From Halocatena marina (GTDB lineage: Archaea > Halobacteriota > Halobacteria > Halobacteriales > Haloarculaceae): a DNA stretch of 64,000 nt. This document shows, piece after piece, positions 62,459 to 64,000 of the stretch. Position numbers and translations under genes: made by a program. The stretch lies in contig NZ_JALLPK010000004.1 of the NCBI RefSeq assembly GCF_023276375.1, forward strand, positions 310,001 through 374,000. The letters are read 5' to 3'. The notes beneath the pieces were generated by a model. That model searched no databases. It had not been told where the DNA came from and saw only the letters and a list, made by a program, of their open reading frames with translations. Numbering within the stretch: position 1 is the first letter of the stretch; each line of letters starts with the position of its first letter.

Positions 62459-62857
62459 CCCTTCTATCTATTGAAGCATCATATTTGAGTATACGATCCC
62501 TACACGTATTTTATTATACCACTAAGATTAATTGATGCCGGTATATAATTAGAAATATATTCGTCATCTGATAATGTCTGCCCTTGGTTAAATTGAGTTG
62601 ATTGTATTCTAAGCATCCGACCCGACGAGACAACAACTCGTGAGACGAGAAAAATGGCTCAGAAATAGTGCTGAATTGGGGGATGTTGTGCTGGGGTTGT
62701 CGGTTGTGAGTAACTATACTGGCACCTACCCCTCTCTGTGCAAGGTTACCTGTCTGAGTGAAAGTGCGGTGAGTGAGGCGATACGATTATCCGAAGCTGG
62801 TGCCCGTCACGTACTCGTAAGCACAATGGCTGGCGATACCTTCGCATTATTCCACGT
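62459..62857. other. Intergenic region, no gene recognised
   Basis: AT-rich upstream region of the HTH gene. No other feature seen. Confidence 0.4.
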
Positions 62858-63182
62858 TCACTCAGCTGCTCGTTCGTCGTCGAACATTTCGACCGGCAGC
62901 CCGAGCGTTAGATCAAGATCCTCAGACATCCGATGGTGACGAACATCACGTGCGATGTCGTATAACGCCTGTGTGAATCCGACGATTCTCATCAAGATGT
63001 GAATGACATGATGAGCGACAAGATAGACTGGTGGAGGTTTCATTACGTTTGGGGCGACGTCCATCGCATCTATAATGGCGAACACGACAGCTGTCGTCAG
63101 ATCTTCGGCTGGATCGTACTAGTGATGACCCACCTGAATTCGCGTCGAGTTGTGGAAGAATCATCTGTCCTGTTCGTTTCAT
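62858..63182 (-). pseudogene. HalOD1-like domain gene with a frameshift
   Basis: From the ATG at 63182 the frame reads MKRTGQMILPQLDANSGGSS, and one base later a second frame continues with YDPAEDLTTAVVFAIIDAMD and VAPNVMKPPPVYLV. That matches the helical start of the haloarchaeal HalOD1 output domain (ttAVv.AIadA..vdP..l.ppLyd), and the frame closes at 62858 (VEMFDDERAAE). An in-frame TAG lies right at the junction. A single-base frameshift near 63120 would explain it. HalOD1 domains are signal-transduction output modules. Confidence 0.5.
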
Positions 63183-63204
63183 TAGAAATGTATTCCCATA
63201 GCAT

Positions 63205-64000
63205 GAAGTAGGGAATATGACCATCTGACAATAATATTCTACCGACACTTAGAGGCCTTTTCAATGGGATCTACGAGAATATTCCTGTCGTGCGTACCTA
63301 TATCCTTCACTCACGCTGGAATCAAATGCCTATCGACGGAGACTCCGAAACTGGCGACATGACCAAGCGTCCTCGGTTTCGCATACTACACGCGGAGACT
63401 CTCATGGTACGATCTACAGTCACATAGTGCTAGTGTTGGTTTCGCTCACGACCGTTTAGGGATAGTGGCGGTATATCCTCAAACCAATTCTGTCACTCAA
63501 ATCTTCACAAAGAATTATCATGATGTATTAATAATAAGAAATTATACATGATTACTAAGTACTATTCTACTGTTTGTCGATCTGGCAGCCAAAACGGGCT
63601 GTCGAAACACGAATTTGGTTCATTGGCAAACCGTGTGATCCACCACACGGTTTCTGTTTTAACGTCTCCTCGTGAGGACCAAATGCATCCTGAACCCGTC
63701 GACGGGGGAAACTGTGGGAGACCAATTCCTTCTGCGGAAAAGTGCTGCGACAGTACTATCCATCGGTGCGTTGTCCGGCTACCTCCACTGGAATGGAACG
63801 ACCGTGGATCGGCCGTCCACATCCCGAGACATTCCACGATGACGTGAACAGTCGACACACAGAGGCGGCTTGTTCGAAGGACGGAGCTGCCCTCAGTACC
63901 GACCGACGTGAGCGCCTCACTCATCACCACTCAAGCGATTCGCTGGGAGGTGCCGCCGGACAGCTTCACAGATCTGAGAAAACGGGAAGACGCAGCCTCA
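63205..64000. other. 800-base right-end region without recognised genes
   Basis: Several open frames of up to 122 codons occur, but none has domain features or coding-like composition. A start-less plus-strand frame ending at about 63842 contains a hydrophobic stretch (SAATVLSIGALSGYLHW) and might be a relic. Confidence 0.4.

Noticed and set aside
63562..63930. 122-codon minus-strand frame near the right end
   Set aside because: Composition and motif content are not protein-like; opposite strand frames are equally open.
1..64000. tRNA or rRNA genes and intact transposases
   Set aside because: I looked for typical tRNA arms and haloarchaeal IS transposase motifs and found none; only fragments of uncertain origin remain.

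Overview
The window is haloarchaeal DNA. The proteins are acidic, there are Tat signals with an RR motif, a PGF-CTERM surface protein, haloarchaeal HTH/DUF7521 gene pairs, tandem UspA proteins and a TrkH potassium transporter, and promoters have a TATA box rather than bacterial -35/-10 boxes. Moderate GC with AT-rich gaps, a parA-type gene at the left edge, many broken genes and no ribosomal or other housekeeping operon suggest a plasmid, megaplasmid or accessory island rather than core chromosome. I cannot name the species. I saw no rRNA, tRNA, CRISPR array or intact insertion sequence.

Left end (1-5.5 kb): a ParA ATPase and the first 22 codons of an overlapping partner gene. Beside them are 13 clusters of the hexamer CTATAG and close variants, set at 12-bp steps and spread over 4.2 kb. 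One cluster lies directly upstream of parA. The largest has ten consecutive positions in register. A GC-rich MFS transporter gene sits between clusters 4 and 5. This looks like a plasmid partition (centromere) or replication/incompatibility locus and is the most striking structure in the window.

5.5-23.5 kb: a metabolic island with an MFS transporter, a DUF1801 protein, a cytochrome P450, a methylmalonate/malonate-semialdehyde dehydrogenase, a class III aminotransferase, an Lrp/AsnC regulator, an aldehyde dehydrogenase, an SDR, two M20 deacylase/peptidase genes, an N-carbamoyl-amino-acid-type amidohydrolase, a C45 N-terminal-nucleophile acyltransferase/hydrolase, and a sodium:solute symporter with a small membrane partner. 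Together they suggest uptake of an N-acylated or N-carbamoylated amino compound, hydrolysis of its amide bond, transamination and oxidation. The substrate cannot be read from sequence.

23.5-42.3 kb: an accessory region of small regulators, unknown proteins and gene relics. It holds a DUF483-like protein, a Tat-exported repeat protein, a PGF-CTERM surface protein with two PPC-like domains, a GIY-YIG protein, a PD-(D/E)XK nuclease, an HTH plus two DUF7521 membrane proteins with a 31-codon ORF overlapping both, an AbiE-like toxin-antitoxin pair with a clear operator, a Nudix hydrolase and a nonsense-mutated GNAT gene. One membrane-protein gene is interrupted at a (GA)6 repeat.

42.4-52.3 kb: a complete Dpp/Opp-type peptide ABC importer operon, a truncated copy of the PPC surface protein, and an ABC-2-type exporter (permease plus ATPase).

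52.3-64 kb: small secreted and membrane proteins, then an ion/stress group (UspA, a CorC/CNNM-type protein, UspA, TrkH), an HTH regulator and a frameshifted HalOD1-like gene. Two dispersed repeats tie the right part to the left: a 37-nt match between 7.5 kb and 54.4 kb, and a ~125-nt match between 32.0 kb and 54.0 kb.
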